A stretch of 64,000 nt of DNA, from positions 1 through 64,000 of the forward strand of contig CBDFGC010000007.1 of NCBI GenBank assembly GCA_965246935.1, in the 5' to 3' direction. This document shows, in pieces, positions 41,302 through 50,531 of this stretch (its first letter is position 1; each line of letters starts with the position of its first letter). The notes beneath the pieces were generated by a model. It was given only the letters and a program-made list of their open reading frames with translations. It had not been told where the DNA came from and searched no databases. The DNA is from JAZKFT01 sp965246935 (GTDB lineage: Bacteria > Bacteroidota > Bacteroidia > Chitinophagales > Chitinophagaceae). Both the position numbers and the translations under genes were made by a program.

Positions 41302-44300
41302 CTATTGTTTAATAAATTTAGCAGTTGAGATATCAGCACCATTCCGAAGGATAACATAATATACGCCTGCCGCCAGCGCTGAAACATTTACACTGGTCAA
41401 CGAAGACGTTGGTGAAACCATTTGGTTAATGATTGTTTTACCATCACCGGAAACAAGTTGAAGCATGCTTCCGGACTTTGCAAAAGGGTGGTTGATTACC
41501 ACATGATCTGCTACTGCAGGATTTGGTGAAACACATAGGCCTGCGTTGGTTTTGCTGTTCACAACTACTACTTGGCTATAGGTAAATTTACCATCTTTAT
41601 CCAGTTGCTGTAAACGATAATACAGCAAGCCTTCCACCGGATTCACATCCGAAAAAATATAACTGTTTAAACCGGTTGTGTTAGTAGCTGACAGATACCC
41701 GATAGCCATAAAATCTTTTGCATTACTGCTCCTTTCAATTGTAAAACCGGCTGCATTTATTTCATTCGTAGTTTGCCAGGTTAGCTTTACTTTCTTGGTA
41801 CTCCCATCCTGCCAGACAGCATTCAGGTTTAGCAATTTCACCGGCAGTGCACCGCAGTTTGTTGTAAATGACACCTTATCAGCACCTGCATACACCGGTA
41901 TAATCGCCCTTACTTCATTAGCGCTTAAAGGTGTATATGTGTAAGAAGCAGACGGTGTAAAAACAGCAGCCGGGTTTAATTCATCAAACTTAATGGAACG
42001 ACCTCCGGGATTCAGCATTGCCGGATTAATCTGGGCTGTAATTACCGGCAGGCCGCTATCATCGTACGCATTGCCACTTTGCTTTAATCCAACACAGGGG
42101 TAGTTGCCGGTTTTAGAAGTAAATACATCATCGGAATTATTGCCATATACTGCTTTGAAATCAGCCGAGGACCTGTCGGCATACATAGGCCAATCCGTAT
42201 TTAAATAAAAATTATTTTCTGCAAAAACCTGTGCACCGTTGGAGGGTACGCTGCCGTATAGCAACACATTATCAAAAAGATTGTTTAGTACATGTGCCTG
42301 CCCGAAGCGTACACGTGGGTTGCGGCTATTAGTATGCAGGAAATAATTATTTACATACGTCACTTTTAGCCGGCCATTATCCGTAGCACCATTATTATCG
42401 GAGTGGCCCACCAGACTGGTTTTCCAGCTATTGCGGATCAGGCACCACGAAATTGTAACATAGCTGGCGCCATCTTTCATATCAATGCCGCCGTCCGGGT
42501 GTTCGGTATTTACCGGCATAGTAGTGGGGTGGCCCACCGTGCAATGGTCTATCCAGATATGATGTGTTTCGGGGTAGCCGATATTGATGCCGTCATCGTA
42601 ATAATCCTGGAAAAAAATATTGCGGATGAGCAGGTTATAGGCACGTTTTACGTTAATTCCGATTTTGAATACAACGCCCGATTCACCCATAAATGTCAGG
42701 TCCCCCTGCTCCGGAATATCCAGCATGGAATTGCCGAATATTTTGGCGCCGTTGGTACTTAATGTTTGGGTGCCATCATAAATACCGGCTCTTAATAAAA
42801 TAACCAACGGCGCCTTTTTCATCCCACCCACAACGGTATTATTTTTATATGCCTGCTGCCGGTTATATAAGGCTTCACATAATTTATTAAATTCCGCAGG
42901 CCCGTTGATATACACACTGTCCGGCGCACATTGCCCACCCCTGGTAGGTGTGGTAAAGCCATCGCCGGCCGCCGCTGCAAAGCCAATTACATTTTCAAAA
43001 TTGAAAGTGTAAGCGGAGGTAAAAGTTGCCGTTACATTTTTTACGCTGTTCATGGTAACGGTGGTGACGGCATTGGCCGATGTGACGCTGCCGGAATACC
43101 CGGTAAAAGTGGAGCCCAGTACGGAACTGGCTGTCATAGTTACCGCTGTATTTTCGGGATACTCCCCACCGGGAGGGGATAGCGTAACGCTGCCGATACC
43201 ATTTACCATAATGTTTAATTTATAAGTGGGTATTGCAGAAAAATTACCGGTAATGGTCTTGTTTCCGCTCATCGTAATCGTCGATGGATTAATGCTACCG
43301 GTCAGGTCGCCGCTCCAGTTATCAAAACGCAGTGCCGGAAGGCTTTGCGCTAGCAACGTTACTGTTTCACCCTGAAAATATTTATTATCTGTACGGGCCG
43401 GGCTTTTGCTGATAGTACCTCCGTTCGTAGCATTCACACTCAATGTGTAACTGTTGCAGGGTGCGCCGCTGAGCATTAGTTTGTCCAGGTTGGGGGCATC
43501 AGTCGTATCCCAGGTTATCTTAATATTGTTTACGCCGGCCGCTAAATTTATTTGCGCTATCTCCTCGGTCCAGTCAGTAAAGGTTGCCGTACGTGGAAAA
43601 TCAAGCAGCTTCACGAATGTACCATTTACAAAAAGGGAGCCTTTCCGGTAATCGTCTTTTGCAATGGAATAGCGGAACTTAGCCGTTTGCATACCGCCCT
43701 GTTGCTGGCATACGGTAAACGTAATCGCATTTTCGCCGCTGGCCAGGAAATCAATAAAACCGGTACCGGTATAGCCTGCATGTTGGTTATCTACAACGCC
43801 GGTATAGGTTGCCGCCTCGGCCTGGTAATCAATAAAAGTAGCATTGGGATCAACCAGGGTTGTATTGATCGTCCAGGTTTTGGTAGAGTTGTTTTGTGCC
43901 GTAACCGTGTACACGACGGGTGAACCAAAGTTTTGTGCAGTTGTAGTAGCCGGATTGGCGGTAGCATTGGCCGATAAGGTGAACGTAATGGGTACGAGGC
44001 CATTGAGATTACTTCCCAAAGGCATCAGTACACTTATGGTACCAGAGGCAGAATCAATCGTTGCATTGCCAACCTGGTTATTCGCTAATTTAAAAGCCGT
44101 GATTTCTTTGGCTGCCGACGCAACCGGCGTTACATTAACCGTCCAGGTTTTGGTGGCGCCGCTTTGTGCCGTTACCGTATAGGTTACCGGGTTGGTAAAA
44201 TTTTGTGCAGTTGTTACAGGAGGGTTAATAGTTGCCTGTGGGGAAATAACGACGGTTTGGGGTACCACAGCAGTAAGAGGTGTGCCTAAAGGTACATTGA

Positions 44301-44874
44301 TCGCAATAGTGCCTGCTGCACTGTTAATGATTTCATTTCCGGTTTGCCCGGAAATTTTAAAAGTGGTGATTTCAGCCGTGCTGCTTAGCGTTGCATTCGA
44401 TACTACATACAAATCATGAATTTGAATATTGCCGTTGGTAGGTTCAATACGAACACTGATAGGGATACTGCTTATCAGTGCCGGGTAGGTAGTGGTCAAA
44501 TTAAAGGTTGCAGCAACCGATACGGCCAAAGCGGGTGTTAGGATTGTATAAGCGGCATCACCATCCTTTTTGTATTTCACCGTAACCGACCGGGTGGAAC
44601 TGGAAGTTGACTTCATGTTCATTGTAAAAACACCACAACTGCTGACGTCCGCCTGTAAATATCCGCCGCTGTTTACCTGTATCATTCCCTGTGTACAGGG
44701 TGGGTCTGCTGCTTTGGTGGGATTGGGAACACCATCGCTGGTAACACCCGCCGGTAAGGTGGCCACATTAAAATGATGGTCGATCAAAACAGTTTGGGCA
44801 GTTGTTTTTACAATGCCGCAAACAAATAAAAGCACAGCAATAAGGCTGGCTTTCACAGAAACGTGGGAAACCAT
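41302..44874 (-). CDS. Multidomain secreted pectate lyase (PL1-like) with T9SS sorting domain
   Basis: An extracellular protein of about 1190 residues. In order: signal peptide (IAVLLFVCGIVKTTAQ); a carbohydrate-binding-like jelly roll; two similar beta modules beginning ITTFKISGQTGNEII and ITAFKLANNQVGNATI; a CBM6-like module (DYQAEAATYTGVVDNQHAGYT); two InlB-B-type repeats (LSVNATNGGTISKSP and LNIMVNGIGSVTLSPPGG); a pectate lyase beta-helix with HIWIDHCTVGHP, DGGIDMKDGASYVTISW and the catalytic-type RNPRVRFG (Arg851-Arg856); and a C-terminal T9SS domain ending YYVILRNGADISTAKFIKQ. It should cleave polygalacturonate by beta-elimination. ATG 44874 is preferred over GTG 44904. No SusCD pair or other pectin gene is adjacent. 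Confidence 0.85.
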   Translation of the reverse strand: MVSHVSVKASLIAVLLFVCGIVKTTAQTVLIDHHFNVATLPAGVTSDGVPNPTKAADPPCTQGMIQVNSGGYLQADVSSCGVFTMNMKSTSSSTRSVTVKYKKDGDAAYTILTPALAVSVAATFNLTTTYPALISSIPISVRIEPTNGNIQIHDLYVVSNATLSSTAEITTFKISGQTGNEIINSAAGTIAINVPLGTPLTAVVPQTVVISPQATINPPVTTAQNFTNPVTYTVTAQSGATKTWTVNVTPVASAAKEITAFKLANNQVGNATIDSASGTISVLMPLGSNLNGLVPITFTLSANATANPATTTAQNFGSPVVYTVTAQNNSTKTWTINTTLVDPNATFIDYQAEAATYTGVVDNQHAGYTGTGFIDFLASGENAITFTVCQQQGGMQTAKFRYSIAKDDYRKGSLFVNGTFVKLLDFPRTATFTDWTEEIAQINLAAGVNNIKITWDTTDAPNLDKLMLSGAPCNSYTLSVNATNGGTISKSPARTDNKYFQGETVTLLAQSLPALRFDNWSGDLTGSINPSTITMSGNKTITGNFSAIPTYKLNIMVNGIGSVTLSPPGGEYPENTAVTMTASSVLGSTFTGYSGSVTSANAVTTVTMNSVKNVTATFTSAYTFNFENVIGFAAAAGDGFTTPTRGGQCAPDSVYINGPAEFNKLCEALYNRQQAYKNNTVVGGMKKAPLVILLRAGIYDGTQTLSTNGAKIFGNSMLDIPEQGDLTFMGESGVVFKIGINVKRAYNLLIRNIFFQDYYDDGINIGYPETHHIWIDHCTVGHPTTMPVNTEHPDGGIDMKDGASYVTISWCLIRNSWKTSLVGHSDNNGATDNGRLKVTYVNNYFLHTNSRNPRVRFGQAHVLNNLFDNVLLYGSVPSNGAQVFAENNFYLNTDWPMYADRSSADFKAVYGNNSDDVFTSKTGNYPCVGLKQSGNAYDDSGLPVITAQINPAMLNPGGRSIKFDELNPAAVFTPSASYTYTPLSANEVRAIIPVYAGADKVSFTTNCGALPVKLLNLNAVWQDGSTKKVKLTWQTTNEINAAGFTIERSSNAKDFMAIGYLSATNTTGLNSYIFSDVNPVEGLLYYRLQQLDKDGKFTYSQVVVVNSKTNAGLCVSPNPAVADHVVINHPFAKSGSMLQLVSGDGKTIINQMVSPTSSLTSVNVSALAAGVYYVILRNGADISTAKFIKQ

Positions 44875-45033
44875 ATGGCTAATTTGAATCTCTAAAAGTA
44901 CCACTTAAAATGGGGCGCCTTTTATCAATCTATGCAATCGTTGCCAATGCACGGCTATAGAACTTAAAATGTTGATGTGGATTTAATAGCAAACTGGCAC
45001 ATTATTTACTTCCTTTACCATAAATAGTACCTG

Positions 45034-45243
45034 ATGGAACCAACTAAAAGTAAAGACGCTGCACGAGCACAAAGCCCCGCTCAGCAAAACTTGCAATCCG
45101 GTAAAGGCAATCCGCAAAATGGTATGCCTGCACACGAAGCGGCAGAGGCCGATATGTTGCAAGATCCGGATCTAAATGGCCTAAGCGGGCCTGATGATGG
45201 CCTGGATGAAGGCGAACTGGCACAGTTGGAAGGGGAGAACTAA
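45034..45243 (+). CDS. Small acidic hydrophilic protein
   Basis: A 69-residue protein, MEPTKSKDAARAQSPAQQN through LSGPDDGLDEGELAQLEGEN. It is Gln/Ala/Asp/Glu-rich, lacks hydrophobic core residues and is probably disordered. First of three small hydrophilic genes in a row before mqo. No family known to me. Confidence 0.55.
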   Translation: MEPTKSKDAARAQSPAQQNLQSGKGNPQNGMPAHEAAEADMLQDPDLNGLSGPDDGLDEGELAQLEGEN

Positions 45244-45283
45244 TCGTTCGTGAAATAATGATCAATAAACTTAAAAAAGTAAA

Positions 45284-45472
45284 ATGACAACGGAAAAAGA
45301 CGATTTGAGAAAAGATAACGAAGCACAAAATTCATCCGTAGAAAAGGATCAAAGCAAGGATGCGGCTCCCGTAAAAGTGCCGAATCCTTTTGAAAAGAAC
45401 CATGCCGAAATATCAAAAGAAACCATGGATACTATAGAGCAATTTAAAGAAGCGCAAACGGAAAGGGATTAA
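45284..45472 (+). CDS. Small charged hydrophilic protein
   Basis: A 62-residue protein, MTTEKDDLRKDNEAQNSSVEK, with VPNPFEKNHAEISKETMDTIEQFKEAQTERD at its helical end. Highly charged and probably disordered or helical. It follows the previous small gene by 40 bases on the same strand. Unknown function. Confidence 0.55.
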   Translation: MTTEKDDLRKDNEAQNSSVEKDQSKDAAPVKVPNPFEKNHAEISKETMDTIEQFKEAQTERD

Positions 45473-45698
45473 GAGCTGGCAATGGAGAAGAAACGACACC
45501 GCTATTATAGTAAAATGTTGTAGATTAAAACAATACAGCCGGCCATTCTGTTCTTTTATTGCATCATAAAAATACTTGTTCTATTTACTTATCTGTAACA
45601 TAATGACCTGCACCTTTTTAATTAAATTTTCATTACCAGTCTGACGAACCGCCATACTGGTATTATTTTAATAGCTACTGTTTTATTAATTTTAATAT

Positions 45699-46007
45699 AT
45701 GCAACAACCCGAAACAGGCATGCAAAAGCAACCTTCGTCCGGACAGGATACAAAGCCTCAGCTTACGCCGCACCAGTTGTACAATTACCATATTCAGCAC
45801 CCGAATGAGCCAATAACGGATGAAGACATCCGGAATCTGAAAATCGATAGCGGTGGCGTATATAAAGATCATCAATTAACAGGTGAAGAAGCCTTAACCG
45901 GTTTAATACCTGACGAAGAAAACAAAGAAAGTGATATTATCGAAAAAGAAAACAGAACGGATGAACACCCCATGGAATCACCCTATGATATTTTAGGCAA
46001 TTCGTAA
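45699..46007 (+). CDS. Small hydrophilic protein
   Basis: A 102-residue protein with a Gln-rich start and the ordered-looking middle LTPHQLYNYHIQHPNEPITDEDIRNLKI, followed by an acidic tail. It has no signal peptide. Third in a series of small hydrophilic proteins (45034, 45284) that may relate to stress, but this is a guess from composition. mqo follows 77 bases later. Confidence 0.55.
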   Translation: MQQPETGMQKQPSSGQDTKPQLTPHQLYNYHIQHPNEPITDEDIRNLKIDSGGVYKDHQLTGEEALTGLIPDEENKESDIIEKENRTDEHPMESPYDILGNS

Positions 46008-46021
46008 ATTTAAATTCTACG

Positions 46022-46052
46022 TTGTTGCAAGTATAAGTTGGCCGTATTTTGG
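46022..46052 (+). promoter_or_regulatory. Possible promoter of mqo
   Basis: TATTTTGG at 46045-46052 is one change from the Bacteroidota -7 box TAnnTTTG, and TTG at 46022-46024 lies 20 bases upstream, a fitting distance for the -33 element. The leader to ATG 46085 would be about 25 bases. Confidence 0.3.
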
Positions 46053-46084
46053 CGTTGTAAAAATTCACTATAAAATTCTACAAC

Positions 46085-47590
46085 ATGGCAACAACCGCCG
46101 ATGCTGCTTATACCAATCCGGATATAGTATTGATAGGGGCTGGTATTATGAGCGCCACTTTGGGTATGTTATTGAAAGAATTACAGCCCGGTTTATCCAT
46201 TGCAATATTTGAACGGCTCGACGAAGTAGCTGCCGAAAGTTCAGATGCCTGGAACAACGCAGGCACGGGTCATTCCGCCTTTTGCGAATTAAACTATACA
46301 CCCGAAAACGAAGACGGCAGCATTGATATTTCAAAAGCCGTTAAAATTGCGGCCTCTTTTGAAGTGACTAAAGAGTTCTGGGCGCATTTGATACAGCGTA
46401 ATTACCTGCCTGCACCTGAAAATTTTATTAGCCATATTCCTCATATGAGTTTTGTATGGGGTGAAGAAAATACAACTTATCTAAAGAAGCGATATGATGC
46501 ACTAACCGGCAATGCATTATTTAAAGGAATGCAGTATTCTGAAGACCGGGCACAGCTAACAGAATGGATGGAATTGGTGATGAATGGAAGAGAAGCCCAT
46601 GAAAAAGTAGCGGCTACCAGAATGGATATTGGCACCGACGTAAACTTCGGGTCGCTTACCAAAACCATGATCCGGCATTTGCAAAAGCAGGAAGGCGTAA
46701 GTATGTTTCTGCACCACGAAATAAAAGACGTGGACCGGATGGATGATGGTAACTGGGAAATAAAAGTAAAAAATTTAGACACTGGTAAAAGCCGGAAACT
46801 TCATACACCCTTTGTATTCATTGGTGCAGGTGGCGGCACCTTACGCTTGCTGGAAAAATCGGATATACCGGAAGCAAATGGGTATGGCGGTTTCCCTATC
46901 AGTGGCCAATGGCTGCGCTGCGTGAACCCACAGGTAATTGAACACCATTGTGCAAAGGTATACGGCAAAGCGAGTGTAGGCGCACCACCCATGAGCGTAC
47001 CCCACCTGGATACCCTTATGATTAATGGGGAACGGGCATTACTCTTTGGTCCTTTCGCCGGCTTCTCTACCAAATTTTTAAAACACGGCTCTTACCTGGA
47101 TTTACCAATGAGCATTGAGTGGGGAAATATTTTGCCCATGCTATCTGCCGGCTGGCACAACCTGCCGCTTACCAAATACCTCATTCAACAAGTGCGGCAA
47201 AGCCCGGAGGACCGGCTGAATGCATTGAAAGAATATTTACCCGAAGCCAGACTGGAAGATTGGGAACTGGCTATTGCAGGCCAGCGGGTACAGGTAATTA
47301 AGAAAGGGGAAGATGGTGGCGGTGTATTGGAATTCGGTACCGAAGTAGTTACCAGTGCTGATGGTTCGCTGGCTGCATTACTGGGTGCATCGCCTGGTGC
47401 ATCTACTGCCGTAAGTATTATGCTGGATATTATTGAGCGTTGCTTTAATGATAAAGTGCATACACCGGAGTGGCAGACTAAATTAAAAGAGATGATACCG
47501 AGTTACGGGCAGTCGCTTGCAAAAGATGGTGCATTAGTACAGGCCACCCGTGAGAGAACAGCAGAGATATTAAAATTAGAAGTTGAATAA
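46085..47590 (+). CDS. mqo: Malate:quinone oxidoreductase
   Basis: Membrane-associated flavoenzyme that oxidises malate to oxaloacetate and passes electrons to quinone, bypassing or replacing soluble malate dehydrogenase. The 501 residues begin with the FAD motif DIVLIGAGIMSATLGMLLKEL, then SSDAWNNAGTGHSAFCELNYTP, a hallmark of Mqo, HIPHMSFVWGEEN, PPMSVPHLDT and GASPGASTAVSIMLDIIERCF near the end. Full length. It is followed directly by a DUF3253 gene whose start overlaps its stop. Confidence 0.94.
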   Translation: MATTADAAYTNPDIVLIGAGIMSATLGMLLKELQPGLSIAIFERLDEVAAESSDAWNNAGTGHSAFCELNYTPENEDGSIDISKAVKIAASFEVTKEFWAHLIQRNYLPAPENFISHIPHMSFVWGEENTTYLKKRYDALTGNALFKGMQYSEDRAQLTEWMELVMNGREAHEKVAATRMDIGTDVNFGSLTKTMIRHLQKQEGVSMFLHHEIKDVDRMDDGNWEIKVKNLDTGKSRKLHTPFVFIGAGGGTLRLLEKSDIPEANGYGGFPISGQWLRCVNPQVIEHHCAKVYGKASVGAPPMSVPHLDTLMINGERALLFGPFAGFSTKFLKHGSYLDLPMSIEWGNILPMLSAGWHNLPLTKYLIQQVRQSPEDRLNALKEYLPEARLEDWELAIAGQRVQVIKKGEDGGGVLEFGTEVVTSADGSLAALLGASPGASTAVSIMLDIIERCFNDKVHTPEWQTKLKEMIPSYGQSLAKDGALVQATRERTAEILKLEVE

Positions 47591-47837
47591 GGAACCGCCA
47601 AATAACCTTGTTGCAGCAACAATCATAGCATTGGCAACTGCCCGTGGCAGCACTAAAACCATTTGCCCTTTTGAAGTTGCCCGTAAGCTGTGGCCGAATA
47701 ATTGGCAAACGCATATGCCTGAAGTTCGTGAAGTAGCATTTGCTTTGAGAGATAAAGGCCAGGTTCGGGTTAGGCAAAAAGGGAAAGATATCTTTGGGAA
47801 CGAGATAAAAGGGCCGATGAGGATTCAGATAAAGTAA
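47583..47837 (+). CDS. DUF3253 domain protein
   Basis: An 84-residue protein with the DUF3253 pattern: IIALATARGSTKTICPFEVARKLWP, MPEVREVAFALRDKGQVRVRQKG and the end IKGPMRIQIK, resembling a winged-helix DNA-binding domain. The likely start is TTG 47583, overlapping the mqo stop by eight bases, which suggests coupled translation. Function unknown. Confidence 0.75.
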   Translation: MNKEPPNNLVAATIIALATARGSTKTICPFEVARKLWPNNWQTHMPEVREVAFALRDKGQVRVRQKGKDIFGNEIKGPMRIQIK

Positions 47838-48072
47838 ACTGGTTTTAAATAGCAGCACAGTCGCACCGGTGCGTGTCTCACGTACCGGAATGGTTGGTTC
47901 GAAGCACTCCAGATTTTAGGAGTATAATTTTAATGCTTGTGGCTCTTGATAGCTTATGTCTAAAAGTATCATCTGAATGACGCATCTCAGCTTTCTTTTC
48001 AATGGAATTGTGGCTTTTCAGGTATTTCTTAACGATTCGAGCATTCCGGTACGTGAGACACGTCCAGTGCAA
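47838..48072. mobile_element. MITE-like element with near-perfect terminal inverted repeats
   Basis: A 20-base sequence at 47873-47892 (GTGTCTCACGTACCGGAATG) is the exact reverse complement of 48043-48062, and similarity continues outward (GCACCGG against GCACTGG) for several bases on both sides. The roughly 190 bases between the ends hold no gene; the short minus-strand frame over it is not convincing. Size, symmetry and lack of coding suit a non-autonomous miniature element. It does not share ends with the IS next to it. Target duplication was not found. Confidence 0.55.
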
Positions 48073-48324
48073 AAGGAATTATTTATAAAACCCTACAAAC
48101 GTGATGTAGGCTATATGGGTAGCACCAATACAAATCAGAAAACTAATAAACAATGATATTAGATAAAGTGGGATGATCGAAATATTAGTTGGGTTACTTA
48201 TAATAAAAATATAAAATAAAAGATAAGAAGACATTTTTTAAACATTCTCATTAACAGCAAACTTAGTGAATAGGCCAAAAAAATCATCAATGGTATCAGG
48301 GTTGAAATGCCGAAGAAGAAGAAT

Positions 48325-49330
48325 AGACATTAAGTTGAATAATTTTTGTAAGAGAAAGGCTTCAAATTAATCCTGAGATTGTGTAGTCCAGCACAAGTTC
48401 TGAAGACGGTTTCAACAAATTTGTTTTTGCGCAGCCTGCATTCATCTTTTACGATCCGGCAGCGCTTCACACTGCCAATGGCATGCTCAATACGCACCCG
48501 AAAGCCGGAGATTTTCCGGTTCTCCTCTTTCTGCTCACCCGACAGTTCTTTGCCTTTCGGCTTTTTGAGCGGCTGAATGATGTTAACGCCCGCTGGCCGG
48601 TAGCCCTGATAACCGCAATCCTGTCCCAGGCTAAAACCTGCTGGTATGCTATAGCTCTGGTCAGCCACTTTTTTGTCGTGTACACTGCCGTTGAACGTCA
48701 GGCTGGCAAACAGGATGTAGCACATTGCATTGGTAATAATGGCATTCTTAACCGTGTGCTTCTTCTTTTTGCCGCTGTATTTTTCCTGCTGTTCTACGCT
48801 ATCAACAGGCCGTGGCACTTCCCTTTCGGTAGCGTCGTGTAGTAACAGTGTTTGGTTTTCAACAGCAGCAGATGATCGGGCAACTGTCAGCACCTTTTGA
48901 AGTTGCCGGTCTGTTTGCGCCGGCAGCACACAGGCAAGGCTAAGGGCATCGTCCAATACTTTTGTAAGGCTATGGATGAACTCGTAGCATTGCTTCTGCC
49001 CCATATCGAAAAGGTCAGCGTGCTGCTCTTGTAGCGGATTAAGTTTGAGGAAAGAAAGGATGAAAGCCAGCCGTTCGGCTACGGTCGGTAGTGGGCTATT
49101 GGCGTAAAGCACAAACTTTCTGCTACCCGTTCTTCGCTTGCCGTTGATCTGAAACTTAGTAAAGTAAGCCAGATGAGCCTGTTCAAAATAAGGAAGCAGT
49201 TCATCAAACTGCTCAAAGCTGTAGCCCGTTATCGCTACAAAACGGATAGCGTTTTTACGCCATTGTTCATATTTCATCTTGCAAACTTAATTCGCGGGTG
49301 AGTATACCCTTTTTATTCAACTTAATGTCT
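48325..49330 (-). mobile_element. IS5-like insertion sequence with 18-bp terminal inverted repeats
   Basis: The element is 1006 bases long. Its ends are 18-base perfect inverted repeats, AGACATTAAGTTGAATAA at 48325-48342 and its complement at 49313-49330. AAT at 48322-48324 and at 49331-49333 is a three-base target duplication. One transposase gene fills it. The intact duplication, the clean rejoining of the target gene and the intact transposase point to a recent insertion. Confidence 0.85.
48330..49277 (-). CDS. IS5-family DDE transposase
   Basis: Cuts and joins the ends of the surrounding IS. The 315-residue chain has an N-terminal helical DNA-binding part (KRRTGSRKFVLYANSPLPTVAERLAFILSFLKLNP) and a DDE_Tnp_4-type catalytic domain: LLHDATEREVPRP with the first Asp, LGQDCGYQGYRP with the second, and VRIEHAIGSVKRCRI with the Glu. 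YSGKKKKHTVKN is typical of this subgroup. The frame is complete. It starts 53 bases inside the IS end. Confidence 0.9.
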   Translation of the reverse strand: MKYEQWRKNAIRFVAITGYSFEQFDELLPYFEQAHLAYFTKFQINGKRRTGSRKFVLYANSPLPTVAERLAFILSFLKLNPLQEQHADLFDMGQKQCYEFIHSLTKVLDDALSLACVLPAQTDRQLQKVLTVARSSAAVENQTLLLHDATEREVPRPVDSVEQQEKYSGKKKKHTVKNAIITNAMCYILFASLTFNGSVHDKKVADQSYSIPAGFSLGQDCGYQGYRPAGVNIIQPLKKPKGKELSGEQKEENRKISGFRVRIEHAIGSVKRCRIVKDECRLRKNKFVETVFRTCAGLHNLRINLKPFSYKNYST

Positions 49331-50531
49331 AATGTGTACTCTCCTGTAAAGAATTCTGTAAGAGTCGTAATCTTAAAGTATTCCCAAAAAGTTGCTTCCG
49401 AGGCAAAACCAGGTTGCAATTCAAATACTGGGATTGCAGTTTGAATAATAAAAATATAAAATTCGTAGGCAGTATAAGTTAAAAATGAAGCTATTGAAGT
49501 GACAAATATCGTAATGAAAAGATAGTATAATAATTTAAAAATTGATTTCTTATAAATTAAGTATTTGCATTTTACTATTATGCTAAAAGCTGTAAGATCA
49601 CAAACAAAATTAATAAAGTAGAATGCTACAAATCTGTTACATATACCATCAATAAAAAAGCTATATAAAATATACTCAAATGAGTTATATGATAATATAG
49701 TCCAAATAAGAAAATTGATACATAGTATTGAGATAAACCAAATAAGTGTTTTTTTTATTGTTCTAATCTTAGAAATTTCATCTTTAAGGAGTGTTAATGT
49801 TAAAGCATTTATAACAAAAAGTAATAAGTAATCAACTGAAGCTGTTTCATATACGCCAGCTATAACATCTGTTAATACAGTAAGAGGCTTAAGAGCAAGT
49901 ACTAATAATTCTGTTATTACAATAAATGAGTAAATAGTCTTAAAGTCGGCTGTCTTTTTCCAACTTTTATAGTATACTACAATGTTGGTAAAACTTAATA
50001 AAAAGTAAATGATATTGCTAAAGAATTCAGCTTTTAGTTTTGAAAGGGCATTTTCTCGAAAGATAGTTAAAGCTTCTTCATTTGTATCTAAACCGCCAGT
50101 TGAATTTCGTAAATGTAATGACCCAATTATATCAATTGGGAACTTCCAGTATATTGAGATGTATGAGCCGATGTTCGAAAAAAAGTAGCCAACAACTAAA
50201 GCTGATAATGTAAACCCATAACTAAAAAACAAGATTTTTATTTTATCTATTTTTCCATTTGTTAAAAAAATATTTGTTACGCTTTGTAAACTTAATTTAA
50301 ACATTGATATTGGATTCTTTGAGACTGAAGATTCCCACCAATTATTTATGTTTTTATCAAATTCCTTTTTTTTTGCAATAGGTATTAAGTTAAAATACAT
50401 CTTCTTCAAATAATAGGAAGAAAGCGAAAAAAATCCTATTCCTGTGGTACAGCCTAATAAAATTGAAAAAAAAAGAAAGTATATCTTGCTCATTTCAACA
50501 TCATATATTTTAAATTTTAATAAACAATTTC

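Larger units (their letters stand above)
48198..50493 (-). pseudogene. Multi-pass membrane protein gene interrupted by an IS
   Basis: A gene for a membrane protein of unknown family begins at ATG 50493 (MSKIYFLFFSILLGCTTGIGF) and has about nine hydrophobic spans. At 49331 it runs into the IS. As read today it ends at 49267 with 21 residues translated from IS sequence (after TGEYT: LDIKLNKKGILTRELSLQDEI). Removing the IS (48325-49330) and one copy of the flanking AAT rejoins the frame exactly: TGEYTFFFFGISTLIPLMIF and then KKCLLIFYFIFLL, stopping at 48198. The restored gene has 429 codons including stop. It is strongly AT-rich compared with its neighbours. It lies downstream of the fused cyanophycinase gene on the same strand but shares no visible promoter. 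Confidence 0.75.

Noticed and set aside
47878..48072. 64-codon minus-strand frame within the MITE-like element
   Set aside because: It runs through both inverted ends and shows no protein-like composition.
49267..49330. C-terminal 21 residues of the AT-rich membrane protein as a native tail
   Set aside because: They are encoded by the IS end; the native tail continues on the far side of the insertion.
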